Assembly: GCA_963682175.1 (NCBI GenBank)
Contig: OY821772.1
Coordinates: 53,652,925 to 53,716,924 of the forward strand
Length of the DNA stretch: 64,000 bases
Reading direction: 5' to 3'
DNA from: Triglochin maritima
Lineage: Eukaryota > Streptophyta > Magnoliopsida > Alismatales > Juncaginaceae
In this document: one piece after another, positions 1 through 12,005 of the stretch
How positions within the stretch are numbered: position 1 is the stretch's first letter
Layout: each line of letters opens with the position of its first letter
Translations under genes and position numbers: made by a program
The notes under the pieces: generated by a model
The model's database searches: none
What the model was told of the DNA's origin: nothing
Seen by the model: only the letters and a program-made list of their open reading frames with translations

Positions 1-3000
1 AAAAAGAAACAAAGACTGTGGAATACCAGTATTCTCATGGTAATTAATCAAGTTCATGTATATTTTTCAAAACCATGCACCTTCACATAATCACATGATT
101 GCTTAAGTTAATATTCTTGATTTTGTGTTCTTTAGATCCGGAGAGATTCAGATTCACAAGGGAAACTTCCTTTGGTCGAAGACATTTGAACTTCTGGACC
201 AGATCACCCATTCTAATCTGGATTGTAAGTATATATGTCTTTTTTTAAGTTGAAAAATTTATTTCTAATATGAGCTGATTCCATTTTTGTGGTGCTGCGA
301 AACAATGAAGGCACCAAAACAGTACAGACATGTAAGCATCAAAGATTGAAAAATATTTCCATATCTACGGGAAGATAACCAGGAGTTTCTACACTAATTA
401 CTATTACATAATGACATGCTCTTAAATTGCTAAATAAGTCATAATGGTAAAACAAAAGGCCTATAGTTAGTGATAGTATAAATTTCTTAATCTTGCCCCA
501 ATTATGACCGAAACCACTTTGATACCCTGAGTTATATTGCTTCTCATTTCATTATCTCAAACTACTGAAACTTGTATTGGCCCGTATCAAGATTTTAATG
601 CATTTTACCAATTATATCCATACACCAATTACGTGTATCGTCAAATTCCTAAGCCATAGTAGACCAAACACAGGATAAGGGTACAAGTGGTGCACATAAA
701 ATACTAACATCATGAGAAGTACAATCTTCAATTGTTTGAGACACTAAATTAAAATTTTAAAGTTCAAAAGAAACCTATTGTTTTCTGATAAATCGATAAT
801 ACTTGCGGAATACCAGTTATAACTTTATTTTTAACACCATCAAACAAGTTTGTTTGCAAAGTATTGATTAATAATAATATGATTCTTTTCTCTTGGTTCA
901 GGTATGCTTCTTTAGGCAATTCGTGAGATCAGTTCCCAAAGTGGACTATCTTACTCTCAGACATGGATTCATAATGGTAAATATTTATTTTATTTTTAAT
1001 ATTCTCTGTTCAGTATGTCGAAAGACTAACCTTATGTACTTCTCCATCGACTCAGGCTCACTTGTCACCACAAAGCCTTGCTCACTTTGACTTCCAGCAA
1101 TACATAAAAAAATCATTGGAAAATGACTTCAAAGTTGTGGTCGGAATAAGGTAATACCCACCGACCATCCAATTCAAAGACTTCAAAGACACAAATGTTT
1201 ATCTGAAATTATAATATTAAATAAACAGCAAGTTGGCTCATTTTATTCCATGGGCATCTTATCAACTTTTGATTGTCAATTAGTTCCAAGTACCAGTGGA
1301 TCCTAAGTCATATATTTCATAACCTTTGTTGGTCATACTTGCTTGACTAGAAACTATAAGTAACATTTATTTGATTCTCGAAGAACTATCCATTCTTGCT
1401 GTAAATGGTAATGGGATGATTAAATAGTTCAAAGTATCATCAACATCTTTTATTTTTCAAAATACCTTAGATATCCTCCAATTTGACCTATACCTTCAAT
1501 AGTACCATTTTGTTAGTTGTTATACCTTTATTTTGACTTAAACTATATTCAAGTTCACGTACAATCGATTCAGAAGCTTCAATCTTCTATTTCAGCACAG
1601 AATGAAAAAGAAAGGAGTATTTAAAATTTAAATATGACTCGAAACAGGTCACTGCTAAAAGTTTGCTTCGTATTAGTGAAATGCAATCGAAGAAGGGTTG
1701 TGAAATTACCCAAATATTAAATCTTTCAAGCCAACTTTCCAAGACTGTTCTGATATGTATCTTATGTGGTTTGATTGCAGTCCACTGATATGGTTCTTTG
1801 CAGTGATATTCCTGCTGTTCAACACCCATGGTATACATAATTTATTTTACCACTTAAGAGCAAGGTGACATCCATTAACATAGAACATACAACTTACGGA
1901 AATATTTTCTTTTACTTTGACAGGATGGTACTCCTACTTTTGGCTCCCCTTTATTCCACTAATTGTAAGTATTTATATTGCTTGTTTCACTGAACTACTT
2001 ACAGAGATCAATTCTTTGTACCTGACAATCTGACATGTTAAAACACATGAACAGATTGTTCTGGCGGTTGGGACAAAGCTCCAAGTTGTGATTACAAGGA
2101 TGGCTCTGGAGATTACAGAGAGAGGGGACATCATCAAGGGTGTTCCAGTAGTTCATCCTGCTGATAAGCACTTCTGGTTTAACAGGCCTCAGCTCATGCT
2201 AAATCTCATCCACTTTGTTCTCTTCCTGGTACACTGCAAGAGCAACATTCACACTATAAATATGTATCTTACTTTGGTATTGAGTGAAGAAACATAAGAT
2301 CTCATAGGTCACAAGAATATTCTAAATTTGTCCAAAATAAGACTATTCTTGACAACTAGATTTTTTTTTTGTGTGTGTGTTTCCTTTGTGCAGAATGCCT
2401 TCCAAGTTGCTTTTTTCGCTTGGAGCTGGGTGAGTCGACAATCCAAATCCATTTTTCTCTTTGTGTTAGAACAAATAGTGACAAGCAAAAGATCAAGAGT
2501 TATGACAGAGAAAAATAAACCTAACTTAGAGACCTTTTCTCTTAAACTTAAGTCAATTTTTGCTTATAAACTTGCAGTACGAATTTGGATTCCACTCATG
2601 TTTCCATGAAAAAGACGTGGACATTATAATCAGACTAACCATGGGGTAAGTTAATCATTCATCTCTTCTCCTCGAACTATTTCGACTTTCCACAATTACC
2701 ATCATATTTTATTTCAAAAGCATCATGTTATCGTCATATTTTTAAGAATCTTAGTACAATATTTTTTTGTTTCAGGATTTCAGTACAGATTCTATGTAGC
2801 TACGTTACACTCCCTCTGTACGCATTGGTAACACAGGTACATTCTAAAACACTTGCAAACTGCAAAATCAAGAATTGGATCCCTTAATTTCCTTGTATAG
2901 TACTATACATAGAAACATATTTAATTCCATTAAATCGTTTGATCATAAAGTGAATCTCCACTAATTTGGCACATAATGGGTTCGTGATTTTGTCCAGTCA

Positions 3001-3586
3001 TTAGTAACTTGGTTATTTTTTAATAATAGTCGACACAAAAATATAAAGGAAATATTGTCGTTCTTATGAGAGGTATTTGTTACCTATGGAGCAGATGGGA
3101 ACCAACATGAAGCCAGTGATCTTCAACCAGAGGGTTGCAAACGCACTCCGGCATTGGCATCACACCGCAAGGAAACACGTAAAACAGAATCGCAAATCCG
3201 GGTCAGTTACTACATCACCAGTAACCAGCAGGCCACAAACCCCCCCACACACCCTCTCGCCTGCGAACGGCCTCTCACCATTGCATCTACTGCAACACTA
3301 TCAGAGGGATGTTGACATGGACATTGACAGCTACCAAGCTTCACCAAATAACAACCACCGCAACGCAGATGGATTTCTCGATCGGTCCGGCTTCAACTCT
3401 GAGAGTTCTTCCAAACACCATGCCAATGCGAGGACTGAAGGAGAGACCGTTGTGGAGATGCAGGGCATTGGAGACCTACCACCACAGTATGGGCTTCCTA
3501 ACAGGCCTGTAACGGAATATCAGGATGAAGAAAACAAACATGTCGCCGTTAACTTCTCCTTTGACAAAAGATATCAGCGAAGATAA
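1..3586 (+). CDS. MLO: MLO-like seven-transmembrane protein, 3' part (5' end outside window)
   Basis: Partial gene. Exons read from splice sites and phase: <1-39, 136-224, 902-976, 1056-1150, 1781-1830, 1924-1964, 2055-2228, 2394-2429, 2578-2645, 2776-2836, 3095-3586 (about 406 codons in the window, every junction in frame). The peptide carries MLO-family blocks: [27 protein letters not shown], the loop motif FWFNRP, QNAFQ-type membrane segments split between exons, and [16 protein letters not shown]. The last exon encodes a basic Trp-containing segment ([16 protein letters not shown]) at the position of the family's calmodulin-binding domain, then a Ser/Pro-rich cytosolic tail. MLO proteins are plasma-membrane proteins involved in powdery-mildew susceptibility, root thigmomorphogenesis or pollen-tube reception depending on clade. 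The SRPQTP and SPLHLL tail resembles the Arabidopsis MLO1/13/15 group as I remember it, so a susceptibility role is not implied. The N-terminus is not visible. Confidence 0.95.
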
Positions 3587-4696
3587 GGTTGTCCAACATG
3601 CCTGTAATTGAATTATGAAAACAAACAAACATTTAAATGTGGATACAAAAATTACCTGATCTAATCTCACTTGGTGGATCAAGGACAAGCCAATGAGCTC
3701 TGTTTTCTCAATCAGGAAAAATGAGAGTTAGATAAACAATATTAAGACTGTTTTGTACAGTATTTTAGGGGGTACTGCTCCTTTTAGGAGACAGTTTATA
3801 CATCATTCTGGAATAAGATGATATGCATTATTTGATTTTCAATTGCACATTAGAATTCAGAACTTCTCCAGTATTTTCTACAAAATGTAATGCTTTACGA
3901 CTTCATCCTCACTGGGTTTTAAATCCCCGGGACAATTTCTTAACATGCAAAACGTAGACATGTTCATCCTCAAAATGGGAAAGAATATAGACATGTTCAT
4001 TCTCAATTATCGAAACAATCTCAATTATTCATTCAAATTCAATGATAAAACTGCTTCTTTTCATTAAGAATTGTGTGAGTAACATGCAACAACTCTCAAA
4101 CTTTTATTGCCAAATCATATCTTGAATTACTAAGAGCTCATCTCATGTAGCAAAAGCAAAGCAATCATACCCAATGTCAAAAAAAAAATGATGCCCTTGT
4201 ATGTTTAGGTTTTATTTTGTTTTAAATTACACCACATACTTCCATTGATGGGAGTTAATTGCATGTTACACCCCACAACTCTTAATGAAAAGGATGCAAT
4301 TTTGCCATTAATTAGATATGAAACATCTAGCATTGAAAATGAATAGATGGTTAAGATTGGTTGAATTTGGCCTCTTGAGTTCTCCCACAACTCCATAAGA
4401 TCCGGGTTCAAACTTATTAGTGATGTCTCTTTACCAATAAGTTATAAGTACTCCATTACCATGAACAAAAAGACCATTCAAAACAATTCAGACCCTTGTC
4501 TATAAGTACAAAAACAGATTTGTATTTAATCACAATAACTCACACAATTATGACATCGAATTATCAAGTTTATCTTCAGAGTTAAGCCCATAAAAAGTGA
4601 AAAATGATTAAGCAAAATGAAGTTACCCTTCAAATACTACTACATGGATCTCATGACCAACTTGTACTTACATTACATAACCATATGATAAATTTT
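3587..4696. other. intergenic, MLO 3' flank to SDR 3' flank
   Basis: The two genes converge here. The first 300 bases are probably the MLO 3' UTR. The rest is AT-rich with no coding exon, inverted repeat or recognisable transposon end. Confidence 0.6.
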
Positions 4697-6458
4697 TCAT
4701 TCGAAGCTTGATTCTTCTGTTTCATAAAAGTAAGCACCAGAGATGCCTCCATCAGGAAGTAAGCAAAGCTTGACTGGGCCTCTAGCACCCTCTTCCACAG
4801 ACATACTCCCAAGGTTAAAGTTGATATCAGTTTTCACATACCCAGGGTGGACAGAGTTTATGCAGAAACCAGGATATTTGTTTGCAAGAACCCTCGTGTA
4901 GGCAACCATGAGTACCTTGGAAACCTTGTAAGCAGAAATGTTGGTGGGCCAACCATCCTCTTCCAATTTGTTCTCTTGGAAACTTTTCAGAAACTGTTGG
5001 CACAAATCGCTCAATTTGTCTTCGGTCAGGGACTTCAAATCTCTAAGTTCCTTCTTTATACTTTCACTGGGAATGAACTAAAAAGAATAAAATAATGGTT
5101 AGTAAGGGGCAAAATGAATATCAATCTAGCAGTAATGATATTATGAACGGCTCTTCATAGTGAAATGTAGTGGCATTGCTTATTGACTCAAGGTGGTGGA
5201 TGATTACCCTTAGTCTTCCAAAACTAGAAGTAACCATCACGATCCTGGGGGAGTTGGACAGTTTCAGAAGTGGAATGAGTGCTTCAGTAAGTCTTTGACA
5301 GTCAATATAGTTGGTATTCATACATTCTGCTGCCAATTCATAAGTATGAGCCTGAGGTGCATCCGCGGTCATCAGATTTTGCTGCAAAATGCGAAGTAGT
5401 TCATGACATGCTGACAACCAAAACTGTTGAAGTTTTGGATTATTTTACATTGCATAGTAGTTCTTTTACCTCTAAATCTGTGAGAGTTTTTCCTAGTGCA
5501 GTGTTACTATCCACACTCGCCACAGCCGTCCCACCAATTCCAGCATTGTTCACCTGTAGTGTCATGCTTAATCTCATGTAAATTTTAGGATAAAAGCTAC
5601 AATTTTTCAACTTTATCATGCTTATTATAGAAGAGTTGCTTCTTTCTGCACCAACACAATTGCGAAAACTGGCAAATAAAACAAGTATATCATGGGGAAA
5701 ATACCAAACGCTATTGGAAAAAATTGCAAAAACCTTGTGATCTGGGATAGTGAGATAATTTCCATGTTTAATTGAGTATGTCTCGCTGATTCAGTGGTAT
5801 AATATTGTTCTATTGAGTTCTACAAAACATAGTTTGACTTATAACTTGGAATCTCCTAAACAAAGAAAAAATGTTTTTGCAGAATATGGTTCTTAAAAAT
5901 AGTAAGAGGAAGTCGAACAAAACGAGAATGTGATATCGTGTAGTTGCAAATAAATTCCATAGATGAACACACAAGATAGAAAATCCAAAACTAACAGATG
6001 AAGAATCTGATTCTACAAAAGAGAACAAAAAAACATACTACCAAAACGGAAAAAAATAAAATCACAGAAGTTATTTATTATCCATTATCCTACCAAAATG
6101 TCAAGTTTTCCGAAGTTGGTCCGGATGAAATCAACCAGAGAAGCAATGTGAGCCTGATTAGAGACTTCAAGTCTATGGAACACCACATTGGCAATCCCAG
6201 ATTGTTTCAGATCTTCGACAGCTTTAGTACCTCTCCTTTCATCTCTAGCAGTGAGCACAACCACAATTCCCTTGGTGGCCAGCTGCCTGCAGATTTCCAA
6301 TCCAATACCTTTGTTACCACCAGTAACAACAGCAATCCTGGAAAATATAACACCAACCGCACGTCAAACGAAAGCCAAATTAATTTTTGTCAACTTGGTA
6401 GGCATAAGGATACACAGTAGTACCTCTTTGATGAGGAAATTGAGCTTATTTCTTCCAT
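4697..6458 (-). CDS. short-chain dehydrogenase/reductase, (+)-neomenthol dehydrogenase / salutaridine reductase-like
   Basis: Complete five-exon gene: 6424-6458, 6094-6337, 5470-5553, 5218-5381 is excluded in favour of 5208-5381 (phase fits), and 4697-5077. It predicts about 305 residues, usual for monomeric plant SDRs. The cofactor motif VTGGNKGIGLE lies near residue 15, NNAG near residue 95, the Ser-containing strand MVTSSFG near 150, and the catalytic YKVSK (YxxxK) near 220, followed by PGYVKTD. These SDRs act in the cytosol on menthone-, tropinone- or salutaridine-like ketones, or on reactive carbonyls, with NADPH. The family is large, and the sequence alone does not give the substrate. 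The exon 4 to 5 junction (CTAAGG to TTCATTCCC) was chosen because it restores the family's FIPSESI-type loop in frame. The start ATG lies 75 bases from a TATA box. Confidence 0.93.
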
Positions 6459-6532
6459 AGTAGTTGTGCTTAAAATTGAGAGACAAGATGGAATTACAAA
6501 TAACTTATGAACCCTGCGATGTCTTGGTTACG

Positions 6533-6540
6533 TATATATA
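6533..6540 (-). promoter_or_regulatory. TATA box of the SDR gene
   Basis: TATATATA read on the minus strand (in GTATATATACGT), about 75 bases upstream of the SDR start codon at 6458. The distance suits a plant core promoter with a 40-50 base leader. Inferred from position and sequence only. Confidence 0.5.
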
Positions 6541-7021
6541 CAGTTGCTTCCGACCAACAAAAAAAAAAATCTGCTACTTAGTTTGGTCAAAGAATGCAAA
6601 CGCAGCCATCATTAGAAGTTGAAAATTTGGAAAACCGTCTTCCATCTAGTGGACCATAACTTGGACCCTGATATTCTTGGTACCCAATTTATGACTCCAG
6701 AAATTAGGATATCTATGTGAAATCAAAGGTTAATTCGGTAGAGTATGGAGATTTGCATCTTGGGGATTTGAATATATGACATATTTTTCTTTATGTTACC
6801 CTTGATTATAGCTCGAAATCATATAGATGCCTTACACGAATATAGCGATCAAATTGGCTTCTTGAATAATTGAAAGAAAGAAAAAAGTTTCATCTACTCT
6901 ATCCTAACTAAAATTCTAAATCTTAAGGTGACCTACTTCGTTAGCACATAGTTATGGTTCCACCAGTCAAAAAGGGATCGAAATTTCCCGTTTTACCCTT
7001 CCTTTGGATCGAAACGTAAAA

Positions 7022-7222
7022 TTAACGAACTAATAGCAAATTCTGTATTAGAAAGCTCAACAGCCAAAGATTATACAACAATAGTGCTTTGGTGCCAAAA
7101 GCCACAAAACCTACACTTTTAGGGTTTTCGTCTGCTCGATTTAGGGTTTTAGATAGACGTGACCGCTGGTGGACGGCGGCGCCGCCGGCTTCCGTGGCCG
7201 CTACGGCGGTTGCAGTGGCCAT
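7022..7222 (-). pseudogene. 5' coding fragment of an unrecognised gene, in copy A
   Basis: On the minus strand an ATG in a good plant context (AATAAATGGCC) opens about 55 codons rich in Ala and Thr, then HQRSRLSK and FVAFGTKA. The base composition (CpG-rich start, Leu-rich end) is unlike the AT-rich surroundings. No splice donor or continuation was found, so this looks like a captured or relict 5' end. In copy B (9295-9350) the same frame has an internal deletion and hits TAA soon after RSRLS, so it is dead there. I do not recognise the parent gene. Confidence 0.35.
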
Positions 7223-7383
7223 TTATTTGCTGGTGACGATGATTTTATTGAAGGAAAGCCTCGGAGCGTGAGTGGAGGGAGGTTTAAGTTTTGGTTATTA
7301 ATTACTTGATTTCATTTACTAATGAAAATAAGGGCAAAATTGGAAGTCAAACTTATTTCTTACAATAAAAAATGGAAAAAATC

Positions 7384-7891
7384 GAATTAAAATTATTTTA
7401 ATTTTAATTTTCCAAATTAAACATTGTTGGAAATTACTTTCCATACTATACCCCTGCCACTACATCGCAACACTTGGCAGCGGTAGATCTAACGCAACAA
7501 CGTAAACGTCGAGTTTTACATAACTCAGTATCTTCGTTGTCGAGTTCGATTAAGCATCTGAACTGGGTTCTCACCCTCCTCGGGTGGTGCGAAAAAAATT
7601 CTTAGTGTTTGAACTATGTAGAACTCGACGTCTTAAACGTCGAGTTGTGCTATGAAGAACTCGACATCCTATACGTCGAGTTTTTCAAAATATATATACA
7701 GAACTCGGTGTTTCAAACGTCCAAGTCCTCAAAAAATTTATTATTATAGAACTCGATGTTTGAAACGTCGAGTTCTGTATGCACTAAAAAATAAGATTCA
7801 CCGTCGCTATGTGTTGAGACGTGGTGACAACGAGTCTAGTATAAAAAATACTTTCCAACGATGTTTAATTTGAAAAAATAATTTTAATTCA
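7384..7891. mobile_element. inverted-repeat element with TCGA hairpins, copy A
   Basis: The ends match as inverted repeats of about 40 bases (GAATTAAAATTATTTT, then CAAATTAAAC and GTTGGAA). Inside are four spaced hairpins of the form AACTCGACGT-loop-ACGTCGAGTT; the one at 7622-7646 has perfect 10-base arms. There is no coding capacity. The class (Mutator-like or other) is not determinable, because no clear target-site duplication is visible. Confidence 0.65.
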
Positions 7892-8935
7892 AAAACATTT
7901 CCTAAGAAAATCACCCAGATTCACCGAACTTTGGGACAGATATGTTTGAGTTGCCTATGGGTTGGTTTGGATGTGCAAGCATTTAGCGTCTAGGTAAGTG
8001 GTTTTTCAAAAACAATTAGACACATTTTGGTGCACCCTAAAAACAATTTTAGAGTCTGGTTTTGCATTTGGAAATGGATTTATAGTTTTATACACACACA
8101 AAAAAAAACGTTGACTGAAAATCTTGCAAAGAGTGCTTTACCCCAGACGTTGCTTTTAGATATGTAGAATTTGACCACTCAAAAGCATCTTCTTAAACCA
8201 AACGCAAAAGCAAACAATAAACGGAACATAGTCTGATCCAGGTTTGATCAGACTATCTTTTAAGAACGAAGGTAATCTTTTTATTTTCTTTCTCGTATGT
8301 GAGCTGCATTCCGTTTAGGATATTTTGCATTTGATGTTTGACTATAGAATCACAAGATATGATTTTTCTCCCCCATTCTGAACACCACTTATCTACTCCA
8401 AACTCAACCTTATGTACTTCTTGTCATCGATGTCTAAGGGGTTGAAGTAAAATATTCACCCCAGTTGGAGCGGCGGAATGAGTCGAATGACAAAGGAATT
8501 TTCAGTGTCACGGCTCGTCACCCCCGGAAGTAATCTACTTATTATTCTATTTAAATTATCAACATGTGCAATTTCAAAATTAAGGTGCTAATTAGGTTGC
8601 TTTGAATTTTTAGTTATAATGTGATTTTGGCCTACAATTAAATGTACGAAATTAGGATAAGTAAAGTTTAATGCGTTCATATAATATGGTATAGCCGAAA
8701 CCTAACAAAAACACATTGATCTGCCATACTCACTTCGTAGTTTGTAAGTAGGGTCCATATCATATTTTTTTGAAATTTAGTTGTTATATTAGATTAAGTT
8801 AAGAAATCGCCGGTGAACCACAGTCAAATCCGTCAAAAGATGTTGGCTAATTGCTTATGTACGCCCCCTAAAAGCTGATACCCCACCATGCAAGATATAT
8901 GGATTCCCCATGAAATAAAATAATGCGATTAGATA

Positions 8936-9075
8936 TTGACAACTTGGAGTTTTTATATGAAAATCGAATAAACGCAGAAGTGTGGCTGCGGATGCTTTTG
9001 CCCGTCCCGTTAAACGTGGTCTTATCGTCAAACTACCCCCATTTAAAAAAGGTTACATCTACTCTAGGACATCTC
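8936..9075. other. spacer between the duplication copies
   Basis: About 140 AT-rich bases between copy A and copy B; nothing else is seen. Confidence 0.4.
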
Positions 9076-9501
9076 ACCGGTCAAAAAGGAATCCTTTAAA
9101 CTAAATTTAAGTTTTCAAAAGACATTTCCCATTTTACCATTGCTTTGGATCGAAACGTAAAATTAACGAACTAATAGCAAATTCTGTATTAGAAAGCTCA
9201 ACAGCCAAAGATTATACAACAATAGTGCTTTGGTGCCAAAAGCCACAAAAAATCCACTTTTAGGGTTTTTGTCTGCTCGATTTAGGGTTTAAGATAGACG
9301 TGACCTCTGGTGGACGGCGGCGCCAGCGGCATCCGTGGCCATTTATTTGCTGGTGACGATGACTTTATTGAGGGAAACCTTCGGAGCGTGAGTGGATGGA
9401 GGTTTAAGTTTTGATGATTAATTACTTGATTTCATTTACTAATGAAAATAAGGGCAAAATTGGAAGTCCAACTTATTTCTTACAATAAAAATGGATTTTT
9501 T

Positions 9502-9945
9502 CGAATTAAAATTATTTTAATTTTTTTCCAAATTAACTATCATTGGAAGAAAAAAACTAAATATGTTGTCACCACGTCACGACACGTGGCGACGACGGAT
9601 TTTATTTTTTAGTGTATATATTTGAACGCGACAACGTAAACGTCGAGTTTTACAGAACTCGACACCTTCATTCGAGTTCGATTAATCATCCAAACTGACT
9701 TCGTACCCTCCTGAGGTGGTGTGAAATTTTTTCCAAGTGTTTGAACTACGTAGAACTCGACGTCTTAAACGTCGGGTTGTGTTATGAAGACCTCAGCATC
9801 TTACACGTCGAGTTTTCCAAATAAAATAAAATTACAGGACTCGACGTTTCAAACGTCGAGTTCTGTATACACTAAAAAACAAAACACATCGTCGCAACGT
9901 GTTGGAAAATAATTTCCAATAAAATTTAATTCGAAAAAAATAAAA
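9502..9945. mobile_element. inverted-repeat element with TCGA hairpins, copy B
   Basis: Duplicate of the 7384-7891 element. It keeps longer symmetrical ends (the CACGTGGC region and TTTTTTAGTGTATA against TATACACTAAAAAA). The hairpin at 9838-9863 (GACTCGACGTTT / AAACGTCGAGTTC) is better preserved than its copy A counterpart. Confidence 0.6.
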
Positions 9946-10525
9946 TAAAAATCGAATTTCCCCCCTAAAAACTCACCTTGCGCTTTACTTTGGGACAAAT
10001 ACGTTTGAGATCCAAACTTGCCTAGTTTGGATGTGCAAGCATTTAGCGTCTGGGTGAGTGGTTTTTCAAAAACAATTACACATTTTGTGGCACCCTAATA
10101 ACAATTTTAGAATCTGGTTTTGCATTTGGAAATGGATTTATACACAAAAAAACGTTGAGTGAAAATCTTGCAAAGAGTGCTTTACCCCAGACGTTGCTTT
10201 TAGATAGGTAGAATTTGACCGCTCAAAAGCATCTTCTTAAACCAAACGCAAAAGCAAACAATAAACGGAACATAGTCTGATCCAGGTTTGATCAGACTAT
10301 CTTTTAAGAAGGGAACTACTAAACGTCACCCCAAAACTACTTAAATCGTCCATTGAAATTACCAAATTACCCTTAACAATATATTTAATACACATATCGT
10401 CCCGTGTCTTTAAACAAGGTTTTTGACTCAGTTTTACTAACATTCCTAGTACCAACACCACGAAAATGTCTGGCGAAACACCTAGATCAGGCGAAGTAAC
10501 AGAGACGGATTTTTTTTCCGACTCG

Positions 10526-10610
10526 GACGTCTGGCTAAGACGCCTGCACCATCGTGGAGACGTCTGGCTAAGACGCCTCCACCATGGTACAGACGTCTTA
10601 GCCAGACGTT
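10526..10610. repeat. CGTCTGGCTAAGACG direct and inverted repeats
   Basis: Two direct copies of ACGTCTGGCTAAGACGCC are followed by the inverse CGTCTTAGCCAGACGT. The second and third form a hairpin with 16-base perfect arms around an 18-base loop. Confidence 0.75.
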
Positions 10611-10978
10611 CCGTTTTTTTTTTATTTTTTGTCAAATTAAAATTATACGGTGTGTTATCTCAAATTATTTGACGTTTCTTTGCAAGTTTTCGGTGGTAAC
10701 CGGTCGGATTACAATGAGTTTTTTTTTGCAAGTGATGAAGATTCAAAAAAATTCCAGATCCAACATTTTTTAAGTTCCAAATCCCCCGGTGGTAAAACAT
10801 CCTGACTTACAAATACCACCTCGACAGGTCGTTCGGGGGTCTCGCTCACCGGGATCTTGAAATTGTTGGATCTGGAAATTTAGAATTTTCGGTGTACCGA
10901 AGAGGTATCGGTCATCCGAATATAGTAATTATTAACTTATTAATTAATTTAACAATTATCTAAATTTATAATCAATTA

Positions 10979-11252
10979 TCTTTTTAAAAAAATAATAAAA
11001 AATTACGGGCGTCCGACGGAGCCGCCCCACGTAGGAGGGGGCGTCTGGCTAAGACGTCTCCCCCATGGGGGAGACGTCTTACACAGACGCATGTCCCATG
11101 GGCGGAGCGTCTGGGTAAAACGTCTCCCCGATGGGTAAGGCGTCTGGGTAAAACGCTGCCCCCATGGGGAAGGCGTCTTAGCCAGACGCCCCCTCCTACG
11201 TGGGGGTGACTCCGTCGGACGTCCGTAATTTTTTATCATTTTTTTTAAAAGA
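10979..11252. repeat. large near-perfect hairpin, arms about 90 bases
   Basis: The left arm 10979-11070 and the reverse complement of 11160-11252 agree almost throughout, from TCTTTTTAAAAAAA through ATTACGGGCGTCCGACGG, CCACGTAGGAGGGGGCGTC and TGGCTAAGACG to CCCCATGGGG. The roughly 90-base loop contains further copies of the GACGTCT and CCCATGGG motifs. Confidence 0.85.
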
Positions 11253-11741
11253 TGTTAGATATTTTACCAGATTCGAGTACACTGGGACGTCCGTTGGTTC
11301 ATTACTGACCTCCAAAACATTATTTTTTATGATTATAAGAGGAATATGAAGAGAGATGTGTGATAGGAGGGTAAAATGTCGTGTTATAGCAGTAGAAATG
11401 AGAGAAGGGCAAAATGGTAATTTTAAGGGGGCGATTTAAGTAATTTTGGGGCGATGTTTAACAATTCAGTTTAAGAACGAAGGTAATCTTTTTATTTTCT
11501 TTCTCGTATGCGAGCTACATTCCGTTTAGGATATTTTGCATTTGATGTTTGACTATAGAATCACAAGATATGATTTTTCTCCCCCATTCTGAACACCACT
11601 TATCTACTCCAAACTCAACCTTATGTACTTCTTGTCATCGATGTCTAAGGGGGTGAAGTAAAATATTCACCCCAGTTGGAGCGGCGGAATGAGTCGAATG
11701 ACAAAGGAATTTTTAGTGTCACGGCTCGTCACCCCTGAAAG

Positions 11742-12005
11742 TACGGGTGTAAATGAGTCGAGTTGAGCAAATTTTTGAGTCATAAGTATTATATTGTGTT
11801 ATTATCAAATATAATTTTTATTATAAATGAAACAATAAAAGACGTTGGCCAATTAATTTTTCGAACGACTCGTTTACCAAATCAAATTTGAAGATTTTTT
11901 TTGTTTTTCATCAAAATCTTTCATTTTCAAGTTAAACTAGAGTCAAACGTTTTTCGAGTCGAATTCGAGTCGAACTATCGAACCGAGCCAAAGTTGACAG
12001 TCCTA
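11742..12005. mobile_element. hAT-like MITE, 264 bp
   Basis: Flanked by an exact 8-base target-site duplication CCTGAAAG (11734-11741 and 12006-12013). Copy A keeps the empty site (CCCGGAAGTAATC). The ends are TACGGGTGTAAA and, reversed, TAGGACTGTCAA, so the inverted repeats are short and imperfect, as expected for hAT. No coding capacity. Confidence 0.8.

Larger units (their letters stand above)
6955..8935. repeat. direct (tandem) duplication, copy A
   Basis: About 2 kb that recurs at 9076-12424 with the same order of segments: a gene-like CpG-rich patch, an inverted-repeat element with TCGA hairpins, then a common tail ending ACCCCACCATGCAAGATATATGG. Copy A lacks the two later insertions in copy B, so it supplies the empty-site sequence for both. 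No intact gene is seen. Confidence 0.85.
10311..11468. mobile_element. non-autonomous Mutator-like element (MULE/MITE)
   Basis: Inserted in copy B. Copy A has the uninterrupted site TTTTAAGAACG. The flanks repeat TTTAAGAA exactly (10303-10310 and 11470-11477); a 9-base duplication with one mismatch (TTTTAAGAA / GTTTAAGAA) is also possible. The ends are inverted repeats of about 38 bases: GGGAACTACTAAACGTCACC against CTGAATTGTTAAACATCGCC, both followed by CCAAAA.TACTTAAATCG. The interior matches the start of the decayed MULE at 12427-12800, which suggests a deletion derivative of that family. It also carries CGTCTGGCTAAGACG hairpins. Confidence 0.8.

Noticed and set aside
11003..11239. Repeat protein with RR..QTP.PW units
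   Set aside because: It is a by-product of the GACGTCT/CCCATGG hairpin repeats inside a MULE derivative.
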